Positions 17,224 to 25,397 of a stretch of 64,000 nt of DNA are shown piece after piece; within the stretch, counting starts at the first letter, position 1; each line of letters begins with the position of its first letter. Location: the NCBI RefSeq assembly GCF_021484805.1, contig NZ_CP090557.1:4848001-4912000 (forward strand), in the 5' to 3' direction. Both the position numbers and the translations under genes were made by a program. The stretch is from Tellurirhabdus bombi (lineage in GTDB: Bacteria; Bacteroidota; Bacteroidia; Cytophagales; Spirosomataceae). Below the pieces are notes generated by a model. It had not been told where the DNA came from. It did not search any database and saw only the letters and a program-made list of their open reading frames with translations.

Positions 17224-17556
17224 ATGCTTAAAATTGTACCTATTTTCTCTATTCTTTTATTGATTTGTACCTCCTGCGAGCCTTTTAATCTGGAGAAAAA
17301 AGAGTTTGCAACCTGTACAAAACCGACGGCCAAAATCGGCCAAAATGCGTTTCGTCTGCAAGTTGAATTTTTCGTGGAAGATCCGCAGGGCGACATTGGC
17401 GCCGTTGGCTGGGACCTAGGCGATGGGCAACGCAAAATTGGCAATCGCTTCACCTACATCTATACTAAACCTGGCACATACACCGTCAATCTTACGCTGG
17501 CCAATCAGTGCAACGATACCTTCACAACCACCCGTACCATAACCGTAACCAATTAA
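17224..17556 (+). CDS. Small PKD-domain lipoprotein
   Basis: 110 residues from the ATG at 17224 (a GTG one codon upstream is also possible). The signal sequence ends in LICTSCEPFN, a clear lipobox with Cys near residue 18. The body is a single PKD-like beta-sandwich: VGWDLGDGQRKIGNRFTYIY, then KPGTYTVNLTL. PKD domains usually serve as spacers or in protein and glycan contacts on the cell surface. The next exported protein starts 8 bases after its stop, so the three genes up to 19039 look like one unit. Confidence 0.8.
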   Translation: MLKIVPIFSILLLICTSCEPFNLEKKEFATCTKPTAKIGQNAFRLQVEFFVEDPQGDIGAVGWDLGDGQRKIGNRFTYIYTKPGTYTVNLTLANQCNDTFTTTRTITVTN

Positions 17557-17564
17557 TTGCTAGG

Positions 17565-18314
17565 ATGAAACACTTTTTCTGGCCACTCTTTTTATCGTTG
17601 CTTTTACTTCAATCTTCCAGTTGGGCGCAGGTACAGGTAAGCAATGTTCGCGTTCAACCAATTGACGATACCTCGCTGGAAATTCTATACGATATCACCG
17701 GAGCTTCCCCAACGGACTCGGTTTATTTTGCTGTAAAACAGCGCAATGGCAGCATACTTTATCCCCGCCGAAAAGCGGTTTCCGGTGACTATGGCAAGGG
17801 CATAACGGACGGAACCAATCGGCGTATACGCTGGAATATTTTTGCGGAAGGCTTTGAACTGACCGATGAGATTCAGGTGACCGTTCATGCCTGGACCAGC
17901 CGCCTGAAACGCCCCGGCGGACCGGGTTATGCTCTTTTATCGGCACTTGCTCCCGGCATTGGAAATATTTTTGTCCAAAACCCAAGCCCCAAAATAGGCG
18001 TGCGGCCTTTACTGACTGTTGCGACTTATGGCCTCATAATTTACGGCATCAACCAGCACCGGGATTCCCGGAAAGAATACGATTTGTACCTCGATCAAAA
18101 AAATACTACGGATGCGCAACCGTATTACGAACGAGCGAATAAGGCGCATCAGCGGTATTACATCGCCACTCGGCTCGCAGCCGTCATTTGGGCCTCCGAT
18201 GTAGTAGCCACTTTTCTGAAAGGGGCGCGTAACCAACGGCAAAACCGAGCGCTGGCCGTGCGAATGGATTATCAGATTGGTCAGCCCGTAGCCGTTGTTC
18301 GGTATACGTTTTAA
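17565..18314 (+). CDS. Exported protein with Ig-like N-terminus and membrane segment
   Basis: 249 residues from the ATG at 17565. A signal peptide (MKHFFWPLFLSLLLLQSSSWAQ) is followed by a strand-rich region (VQVSNVRVQPIDDTSLEILYDI ... RIRWNIFAEGFEL) like an Ig/FN3 fold. A Gly-rich hydrophobic stretch comes next (GPGYALLSALAPGIGN and RPLLTVATYGLIIYGIN), then a Tyr-rich helical tail. The hydrophobic segment type is often seen in Bacteroidota proteins linked to tetratricopeptide or caspase-like secretion partners, but no family was recognised. It sits between the PKD lipoprotein and another exported protein. Confidence 0.7.
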   Translation: MKHFFWPLFLSLLLLQSSSWAQVQVSNVRVQPIDDTSLEILYDITGASPTDSVYFAVKQRNGSILYPRRKAVSGDYGKGITDGTNRRIRWNIFAEGFELTDEIQVTVHAWTSRLKRPGGPGYALLSALAPGIGNIFVQNPSPKIGVRPLLTVATYGLIIYGINQHRDSRKEYDLYLDQKNTTDAQPYYERANKAHQRYYIATRLAAVIWASDVVATFLKGARNQRQNRALAVRMDYQIGQPVAVVRYTF

Positions 18315-18319
18315 GTATA

Positions 18320-19039
18320 ATGATTATGCGTTTTATAGTGCTTATTTTCCTTCTAGCAGGATATCAATCAGGTTTTGCACAACGCAAAGGCGCTGCCTCC
18401 TCCGCCAGTAGCGCCTGGACACGCATTCGAACGGCCAAGCCACCTGCTGCGCCAATCAGTCCAAAAGCTGATTTTAGCTTTACAGATACCTTTAGAGATA
18501 ATCAGAATCAGTGGAAATCCGGCGATGTTGGCGCCTACGCGTATGAGGTTGGGGGCAATAGTTACCAATTCCGTAGACGCACGAACACCATGCAACCCGC
18601 TCTGAGCTACATTCCACTGCCCACGGCCATTAGTCTGAATCTGGCTAAAACGTTCGTTATTCAAGTAGATGTTTTCACTGACCCCGGCGTTGTTCCGGAT
18701 GCTGGCTTACTGCTTGGTGTCAAAGATTCGCTTAACTATACGCAGTTCATGCTGACCAGTCGCCGGGAAGTTATTATTAAAGCGCTCATTAACAACACAA
18801 CTTACGCCAACTACATGCCTGGTCAGAGCATCGACATGGGTGGTTTTATTCAGTCGGGTCACAACAGGCTTCGGCTCGAGAAGCGGGAAGAGCGCCTGCA
18901 TTTTTACATCAACGGCAAAGAAGTAGAGAGTAGTCCGTATCCTTTCCGCCCTTTTTCAGGAGATGGAATTGGCTTTATTTCCTCGGGTGTCTGGACTGCC
19001 TTTCGGAACTTGTCGGTTATTGTAACTCCGAATCGGTAA
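18320..19039 (+). CDS. Exported protein with concanavalin/LamG-like domain
   Basis: 239 residues with a signal peptide (MRFIVLIFLLAGYQSGFAQ) and a low-complexity Ala-Ser-Pro stretch to about residue 48. A jelly-roll-like domain follows: FTDTFRDNQNQWKSGD, VIQVDVFTDPG, GLLLGVKDSLNYTQFML, LRLEKREERLHFYINGKEV and DGIGFISSG. This pattern is typical of LamG/DUF1080 concanavalin folds that bind or stabilise glycans. The start could be the ATG at 18320 or the one two codons later. It ends 3 bases from the convergent 19043-20263 gene. Confidence 0.72.
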   Translation: MIMRFIVLIFLLAGYQSGFAQRKGAASSASSAWTRIRTAKPPAAPISPKADFSFTDTFRDNQNQWKSGDVGAYAYEVGGNSYQFRRRTNTMQPALSYIPLPTAISLNLAKTFVIQVDVFTDPGVVPDAGLLLGVKDSLNYTQFMLTSRREVIIKALINNTTYANYMPGQSIDMGGFIQSGHNRLRLEKREERLHFYINGKEVESSPYPFRPFSGDGIGFISSGVWTAFRNLSVIVTPNR

Positions 19040-19042
19040 CAG

Positions 19043-20263
19043 TTAAACTTCCTCCGAAGCGGGTATGTCCTCTTCCCGGAATGCTTCGTCTTCGGTCTCC
19101 TCCTTTTTTGGCTTTGATTTTTTAGTCGGACGCTTCTTCTTGGTCGCTTTTTTTTCGGTAGGGGTTTGCTTCTGGACTTCCTCGGTCTTCTGGGACTTTT
19201 TGACAGGTTGCTCCGACTCCGGTTCGTAATAAATTACCCAGATCGTCAGGGCCAGCATTAGAATAGCGAGTAAAATCCCCCAAAAGCCCGACCAATCTCT
19301 CAGGCGGGAGTGAGAAACCTCTACCGCAGCCACACCAAGCCGATTCCCGTTGGCGTCGTTCAGCGTATACGTATTGCTTTTGTTCGGCACCACCATTCGG
19401 CTGCCTTCCGGCGGCAGGTTTTGCCCAACACCCACTATCGTTACGGCGGTTGCGTTGGCTACTTTCCAATGTAATCGGACGGTTTCGCCCTGCCGAATCT
19501 CCGACGGAACCGCCTTAAAATCCTGCAAGACAGGCCCTAACGGCAAGGACGGTTTTGGCGCGGCTTCGCTTTCGTTTGTTTCTTTTTCCCACCAGCTTAA
19601 GTGCCGCCAATCGGTTGACAGTAACTTTTCTTTCAAGCTAGCTCCTTTTGGAGGTTTTACGGAAGCATAAAAATGCTCGGATAAGTAAGCCAGAATTTCC
19701 CGGGCCAACCCCTGCTCGTCGTAATCAATGGCTTTGAACAGGAAGCGTAGATTCTGCGCCGGAATATGCCGATCATAATCATCCAGAATCTCTTTAATTT
19801 TCCGACGAACTTTCTCAGTCGACTCGCTCGTGCTGACTGGCGTAACCGGCGTAGCTACGGGTGTGGCTACCGTTGCCGGAGCGGGCGGCGTAATGGCGGG
19901 AACCGGGGCCGACTGGGGTAAATCAGCCAGAATATCTGGAATCCACTTTTCCGTCATGAAGGCCCGGGACATCTGTATTCGTTCTCCTTCTTCAGTCAGG
20001 CGGCGAATGTCCTGCGGCGATAGCTGGTTTTGCTGGCTGGTAGCTAACTCGATGACGCGCTCTTTTAGATCAAGAATACGGCCAAAATCTGGCTGCACGC
20101 TGTAGCTTACCTGATGAACCAGTCGCGCAAAGGCGTCAGCTGACAAGCCCAACTGAGTCGCTTCGGTCGTTAAGCCTTTTTTCTGCCACTCCCAATCAGC
20201 TACATCGCCCTCATGTAGAATTATTTCTTCCTTAACCCGTTCCCGTAATTCTTCCAGCGTCAT
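19043..20263 (-). CDS. Tail-anchored protein with Ig-like domain (operon gene 7)
   Basis: 406 residues, unknown family. There is no signal peptide. Residues 1-115 are helical and charged. A Pro-Thr-Val-Ala linker (116-145) precedes a second helical block (150-200). Residues about 243-318 look like an Ig-type sandwich (FKAVPSEIRQGETVRLHWKV, then NTYTLNDANGN). One transmembrane helix (327-346) is followed by a strongly charged Lys/Glu tail of about 60 residues. Most of the protein should lie in the cytoplasm, anchored at its C-terminus. It is the last gene of the tubulin/actin-like operon and probably serves as adaptor or membrane anchor; that role is inferred from position only. Confidence 0.75.
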   Translation of the reverse strand: MTLEELRERVKEEIILHEGDVADWEWQKKGLTTEATQLGLSADAFARLVHQVSYSVQPDFGRILDLKERVIELATSQQNQLSPQDIRRLTEEGERIQMSRAFMTEKWIPDILADLPQSAPVPAITPPAPATVATPVATPVTPVSTSESTEKVRRKIKEILDDYDRHIPAQNLRFLFKAIDYDEQGLAREILAYLSEHFYASVKPPKGASLKEKLLSTDWRHLSWWEKETNESEAAPKPSLPLGPVLQDFKAVPSEIRQGETVRLHWKVANATAVTIVGVGQNLPPEGSRMVVPNKSNTYTLNDANGNRLGVAAVEVSHSRLRDWSGFWGILLAILMLALTIWVIYYEPESEQPVKKSQKTEEVQKQTPTEKKATKKKRPTKKSKPKKEETEDEAFREEDIPASEEV

Positions 20264-20353
20264 AATTGCAAATATAACAGGCTGGCTTGTCGATCTACTG
20301 ATGTATCGACATAGGAATCATAAAATTTCTTAGCGCGTAGACTTTAAAACTTA

Positions 20354-21769
20354 TTACTGAAAATTAATCTGCGCTTTTTCGGTAATTACCCACTTTTCTC
20401 CCTGCAAAACCAACCGCCCTGGCTGTGTGGTTACGATGCGGCTACCGGGCCGAGGCTGCGTCAGATAAGTACAGGTATCGTTCAGATACGAATAAGGGTC
20501 TGACAAGGCCAGCCGCTGTAGTTCGGGATTATCGCTCACCCGAAACACGGCTAACACGTCGCTATGGCGGGCGATTTCAAACACAGTATCCCGATCAGGT
20601 GATGGCGAGAGACCCCGCGTGCTAAATCCATCGCCTAAGTCAGCCGTCCGACCATACAACGTTGCCAACTGCCGGGGCTGGGCTGGTGCTTGTGTTGGGG
20701 CCGATACGGGCGCAGGCACAGGTTCCTGACGAGGTTGTGGTGGCGTTGGTGGTGCCGCCTGCGGTTGAGGGTTTTCAGCCGTGTCCAGCGGAACCGCGTG
20801 GGTTGGGTAAGCGGATGGCGGTGGATTCACCGACACAGTTGGTGGAGCTGGCGCGGGCTTAGGAACGCTGTGGGGCATCTGCTCCAAAACATTTGGCTGC
20901 GGATTCCAGGTTGACGCCGAAGCTGCCTGTTCAACACCCTGCAAGCGTTTCACTTCTGTTTGCAATGCCCGAACTTGCCGCTCCAAATCCCTGATCGACG
21001 ACGTATGATCCACGGATGGTGCGTTAAAGCTTGGCGCTGGAACGCCCTGCCGCCGACCGCGTAGGTACAGATAGATACCAAACAACAGGCTGATTACCGC
21101 CAGAATAAGCGCCACTATATCGTACGGAAAAGTTGATTCGTTTGTCATGGTTTCTTGGGGGGGAACAGCATCTCTCGATTGTAAACTATCAGCATTATAA
21201 GCAGATGAATCCGCGCCGACTTCATCCGCCGGAAGCGGGCCTATACCGGCCTCCTGGTAACTTCCAGCAGGTTCTGAGGCCGCCGCAGCCTGCGCTACTG
21301 GGGCCGCTTCAATCTGATTCAACTGCTGCGTGAAGGTAGCGTAGGCAGGCAACTGAGCGCGGTAAGCCCGATTTCGGTTTTGAATTATCTCCTTCTGAAT
21401 GTATTTCTGTAAATCATTCAGAATTAACTTCGTAGCCTGCCGATTCAGTGCTTTTTTCTTCCGGTAAGAGGCCAGTAAATCTACTTTGCTTTTCTGAACG
21501 CGTCCTACCAAGCCGTCAGCACCTTCCAGCCTGTTGGCCGAAATGAAAGCCCGTAATTGCGCCTCTGTCTGACAATCGGCGCATTTGGTCTGCCGGGCGT
21601 TGGGAAATGTTTGCCGGTCCGTTGCCAAAAACTCAACGGTGGCCTTCAACATTTGCAACGTCCCTCCATTGACCGCGCTAACAACCTCTTCACTGGACTG
21701 AGCCGATGCTGGCTGCGCCAGCATCAATCCATAAACCAGAACAACTATACCCCAATTGCGATATCTCAT
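20354..21769 (-). CDS. Single-pass membrane protein with coiled coil and Pro-rich linker (operon gene 6)
   Basis: 471 residues, unknown family. A signal peptide (1-24) and a helical region with a CADC motif (63-66) should face the periplasm. A transmembrane helix (216-237, YDIVALILAVISLLFGIYLY) is followed by RGRR, so the rest faces the cytoplasm. That part has a coiled coil (258-280), a long Pro/Ala/Gln linker (290-368) and a conserved-looking C-terminal domain of about 100 residues. The topology links a periplasmic sensor or assembly domain to cytoplasmic partners. It lies 21 bases after the actin-like ATPase gene, so the two are likely co-translated and may contact each other. Confidence 0.78.
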   Translation of the reverse strand: MRYRNWGIVVLVYGLMLAQPASAQSSEEVVSAVNGGTLQMLKATVEFLATDRQTFPNARQTKCADCQTEAQLRAFISANRLEGADGLVGRVQKSKVDLLASYRKKKALNRQATKLILNDLQKYIQKEIIQNRNRAYRAQLPAYATFTQQLNQIEAAPVAQAAAASEPAGSYQEAGIGPLPADEVGADSSAYNADSLQSRDAVPPQETMTNESTFPYDIVALILAVISLLFGIYLYLRGRRQGVPAPSFNAPSVDHTSSIRDLERQVRALQTEVKRLQGVEQAASASTWNPQPNVLEQMPHSVPKPAPAPPTVSVNPPPSAYPTHAVPLDTAENPQPQAAPPTPPQPRQEPVPAPVSAPTQAPAQPRQLATLYGRTADLGDGFSTRGLSPSPDRDTVFEIARHSDVLAVFRVSDNPELQRLALSDPYSYLNDTCTYLTQPRPGSRIVTTQPGRLVLQGEKWVITEKAQINFQ

Positions 21770-21790
21770 AAGCTACCCAATAAATAATCG

Positions 21791-24700
21791 CTATGATTCG
21801 GCAATATGCTTTGAAAGTTCGTACAATGCATTTTTTAGCGGTAGGAAAAAGAACGTTTCCGACAGTCGCTCGTTGGCATTCTGTTCCAACCCGACCCGAG
21901 CCAGCATGTAACTATCGAATAGGCGACCGCCCCGCGTTACGTCAGAACCCAGGAGAAATTCGAGGTATTTTTCCGGCGTTGTGATGTTGTACTCACTCAG
22001 GAAATAGGCAATGTCCCGGTCTTGCAGTGTCTTTTTCAGGAAAGTCTCGACATTGTGCAGCACCGACTCATGGAACTCATTCTGGGTCCGGGTTTCGCCA
22101 ATCTCTGTTCGTTTAAATTCCAGCGTGGTTGGTTTATCGGGTTCATTTCCCCAATAAGCCGTGGTTTCCCGCCGCTCATACGGGGTTCGGTCCGTGCTTT
22201 CCTGCGCAAATAAAACGGCGCCGTTAGCTGTCGTTTCTTTTGGATTCGGGGTCAGTAACACCCGGAAATCACTTGGCACAGGCAGGTTTGAATACGCTTT
22301 GAACAAAAGCCGGGTAAACTCATTAAGCCTTGATTCTGAGCACATCAACCGCAGGTACTGGCTACCACGACCCGTAAAAGTCAGGAAGCGCGGCAACGTC
22401 AGACCGTGGTGTTCAATGAGCTGCACCAGGTGGTAAACAATCGCGCTGTAATGCAGGTAGAGCACCAACCGAAGCGTCGGGCGACCATCCTGAATCGACT
22501 GAACAAACTTGAAATGATCGTTGTATTTGAACAGCAAACTAACGATGTCTTCCGCCGTTAATTCCTGCTTGGCCCGGAAGGTTTCCAGAATGTTGTCCTC
22601 CCGCGTCGGCACCTGGTTGAGCGAGCGACGATACTGCCAGTAATTTTTCAGGAAGCCGTTGTCTTTGCTGTGCGACGGATGCCCGTACTGGTCCAGCCCA
22701 CCGCCCCAGATGTCGTAGCCAGCAAACCGGAAAGACGTATTTAAGTACCGATTCTGCTGCTTCATGAACATCATGATGTCCGTTGTGCCACCGCCAATAT
22801 CCACGTTCACCGTGTCAGCAAAGGCCATCACGCCGTTTCGAACCAGATAAAAATAAGGCGCCAGCGATTCTGGTATGGGGTTTGGCTCAAAGTTCCGCGT
22901 CGTTTGAAACACTGACTGGACAGCCTTTCTAAACTCATCTTCCAGCTTTTCCAGGTTGACAGCCCGCATGCTTGATGGAGCCAGCCAGACAATTTTAGCC
23001 TTCTGAATATCGCCCTGATTCAGCAGAATTTTATTCCGAATCATCAGCATCAGGGTTTCAAAGAAAGCCCTTACGCGGGGGCGGTTCAGCGAATCTCCCG
23101 GCTGGTTTTCGAACAGCCACTTCAGGTTGGTGATGTAGTGGTTAACACCCGTATCGCCTTCTTCCAGGTCAATATTGAACCCTAAATTGACTTTGGTGAA
23201 CAGGTTGTCGCCACTGTCGGAGAAGCCACTTTTCTCGTAAACGGTGGTCCGCAGCGGAAACGAGAAGGGAGAGCCAAACTCTTTACCAATGATAGGCGGC
23301 ATAAATTCCCGACGGATGTGCGATTCCATCTGGATCAGTTGCCCGAAGCTCACCCGCTTTTCGTACTTGTCGTACATGGATTTCACTTCGTAACCCGTGT
23401 AGGGCTTGTTCAGCGACACCATCTGCAACTCGTCCTGGTTCAGCACAATTTTCTGATCGCTGATGGTCAGTGCCTGCGGTTCGATGCTCCCCGGACCGGC
23501 TTCCATGTAGGCAATGTGCGTGTTGGATGTACCAAAGTCAATCCCAAATGTAAACGCTTTGTAACCGGGCTGGCTTATCACCGTAAACTTAGGCACCACC
23601 AAACCCCGGTACGGAATTCCATTTCGTTCGAGCCGCAGTTCGATCAGGTCAAATGCCTGGGGCACTTTGTAATAATACGTACCTACAAAAGGCGATGCTT
23701 TTGGCGAGCGGCCCTCCGGCGTTGGTACAATAATGGGTTTGTTATGAATGATGTTGGCGTATTCAAAAAAGCTCACCGAGTCAGGGCGGAAATTGCACTG
23801 CGGATCACTTTCGTCGGCCAGCATCACCGTATATTGGTTCAGACTCTGCCAGTAAGGATCGGGCACCGTGGTGCGGTAGAACGGGAAAAAGGCCATTCCC
23901 GACCGGAAATCCAACACCGTTTCGGGCTTCGACAAATCGTATTCTTTCCGAAATTCCACAAACCGATTGTTCCGAATCGGAACCCGCAATGTCGCCGTGA
24001 TAACCCGTCCCATCCCGCGAACATCTTCCCGCATGGTGAGGTACTGCTGCAAATCTTCCGGACGGAAAAAATTAAAATACTCTTTCCGAATGGGCAGCAT
24101 AAACTCACTGTCACCACTCATGCCGGTCATGAATCGGTCGTTATTGACCACAAACGGCAGACGGATCAGAAAATCTTCCAGAAAATCGTCGGTAGTTACG
24201 AACGGATAACGCACGTTGTCGACGCCCGGCAAAAACCGCTCGACCAGCAAAGGAGTCAGCGAGGTTTTAAATACCACCGTTTGCGGATTCCAGTTGGTGC
24301 TTTTGACGTAACGACCGGGTATATCCATACGGGAAGCCAACACCAGCGGACGCCGCATGTTGGTAGAGGCCCCAGCGCGTGCTTCCTGCTGGTAATAGAA
24401 AACCGTTGGCTGAATGACGAAATCGCTGTTCGTTTCAATGTCTTCCAGCACGTCGGCTTCGCGTACTTTGTAGAGCATCAACCCGGGCATAACCTGTAGG
24501 GTCGAATTGCCTTCGCCGCCGGTCTGGATGGGCTCGAAGCTTTCCAGCGTTGTCCCTCCCGCAATGGGCAGATTGGTTTGGCTATCGAAGAAAACGCGGT
24601 ATAAATATTCTTTGAAGCCCCCCGACAGTAGAGAACTACCATATTGGTCGTAGAGCCGTCGCAGGTAGGTCACAAAAGCCTCGTCGCGCTCCGAAAGCGG

Positions 24701-25327
24701 AACGTATTCGTTCTGGAACAGAATTCGGCCCGTCGTACTTTTTGGCGGATCAATGTATTTGCTCTGCCGTTCCTGTTCCCAGTTTGGCGACGTAAATACG
24801 AGTGTCAGCGGCGACGTACTACCCAGAAGCGCCCCTTTGTAATAAATCAGGGTAAATTGCTGAATCCCCGTCAATTCGTTCCGCATATCCAGTTCCAGCG
24901 CTTTGGCCAGAATCTGGTGCGGATGCCGACCCGCCGTCGTGCCCCCGTTATTGCGCTGGTTCAACGCCCCCAAACGTTCCGCCCGATTCCATACCCGGTA
25001 CGTCAGATCGTTGCTGTTACCCGCCTGAAAAAGCAGTTCCAGCATATCCAGACAGTGCGATACCAGCACATGATAGAGGGAAAGCTCGCGGGGAATCAGG
25101 TTATTTTTCACCATCCGAAACGCCGTATCGAACAAATACAGGCGGGCAAACGGCGACGGAATAGAGGTTCCGGCCTTGGCTGCCACCGCCGCACTCATGG
25201 TTCCCGAAAGCGTATCCGGAATGTGTTCAATGCGGTTACCAACCAGACCACTGTGAGAACCCGTCCAACCCTGGTGGTTCTGCTGGCTAACGTTGGGGTC
25301 GTTATCAATACGAAGGATATGCGCCAT
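21791..25327 (-). CDS. Large protein with Hsp70/actin-type (ASKHA) ATPase domain (operon gene 5)
   Basis: 1178 residues, no signal peptide or membrane helix. The C-terminal half carries the ATPase signatures of the actin/Hsp70/sugar kinase fold: phosphate-1 GIDFGTSNT (595-603), phosphate-2 VDIGGGTTD (842-850), an adenosine-type motif LTFTGRGSQYL (982-992) and ANGAVLF (1034-1040), resembling the connect-2 region. The first 590 residues match nothing recognised and contain several strand-rich segments. ASKHA proteins either polymerise (MreB, ParM, FtsA) or work as ATP-driven clamps (DnaK). The length is well beyond either. It lies between the tubulin-like gene (70 bases) and the membrane protein gene. 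Confidence 0.88.
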   Translation of the reverse strand: MAHILRIDNDPNVSQQNHQGWTGSHSGLVGNRIEHIPDTLSGTMSAAVAAKAGTSIPSPFARLYLFDTAFRMVKNNLIPRELSLYHVLVSHCLDMLELLFQAGNSNDLTYRVWNRAERLGALNQRNNGGTTAGRHPHQILAKALELDMRNELTGIQQFTLIYYKGALLGSTSPLTLVFTSPNWEQERQSKYIDPPKSTTGRILFQNEYVPLSERDEAFVTYLRRLYDQYGSSLLSGGFKEYLYRVFFDSQTNLPIAGGTTLESFEPIQTGGEGNSTLQVMPGLMLYKVREADVLEDIETNSDFVIQPTVFYYQQEARAGASTNMRRPLVLASRMDIPGRYVKSTNWNPQTVVFKTSLTPLLVERFLPGVDNVRYPFVTTDDFLEDFLIRLPFVVNNDRFMTGMSGDSEFMLPIRKEYFNFFRPEDLQQYLTMREDVRGMGRVITATLRVPIRNNRFVEFRKEYDLSKPETVLDFRSGMAFFPFYRTTVPDPYWQSLNQYTVMLADESDPQCNFRPDSVSFFEYANIIHNKPIIVPTPEGRSPKASPFVGTYYYKVPQAFDLIELRLERNGIPYRGLVVPKFTVISQPGYKAFTFGIDFGTSNTHIAYMEAGPGSIEPQALTISDQKIVLNQDELQMVSLNKPYTGYEVKSMYDKYEKRVSFGQLIQMESHIRREFMPPIIGKEFGSPFSFPLRTTVYEKSGFSDSGDNLFTKVNLGFNIDLEEGDTGVNHYITNLKWLFENQPGDSLNRPRVRAFFETLMLMIRNKILLNQGDIQKAKIVWLAPSSMRAVNLEKLEDEFRKAVQSVFQTTRNFEPNPIPESLAPYFYLVRNGVMAFADTVNVDIGGGTTDIMMFMKQQNRYLNTSFRFAGYDIWGGGLDQYGHPSHSKDNGFLKNYWQYRRSLNQVPTREDNILETFRAKQELTAEDIVSLLFKYNDHFKFVQSIQDGRPTLRLVLYLHYSAIVYHLVQLIEHHGLTLPRFLTFTGRGSQYLRLMCSESRLNEFTRLLFKAYSNLPVPSDFRVLLTPNPKETTANGAVLFAQESTDRTPYERRETTAYWGNEPDKPTTLEFKRTEIGETRTQNEFHESVLHNVETFLKKTLQDRDIAYFLSEYNITTPEKYLEFLLGSDVTRGGRLFDSYMLARVGLEQNANERLSETFFFLPLKNALYELSKHIAES

Positions 25328-25397
25328 ATGTATGTATCTGCGAACTTAATTCGCTTAACGTCAATGAATAAATAGAATTTTCACGAACAAGCGGAGG

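Noticed and set aside
23318-24499. A 393-codon open frame on the plus strand
   Set aside because: It lies wholly opposite the 1178-residue ASKHA gene, whose motifs are clear. Its translation is Arg/His/Phe-rich without any domain, as expected for a shadow frame.
21791-25327. Calling the 1178-residue protein DnaK
   Set aside because: Only the nucleotide-binding motifs fit. The length, the position of the ATPase half and the absence of a DnaK substrate domain argue against it.
24644-25375. A 243-codon plus-strand open frame
   Set aside because: Also opposite the N-terminal half of the ASKHA gene; composition is that of antisense.
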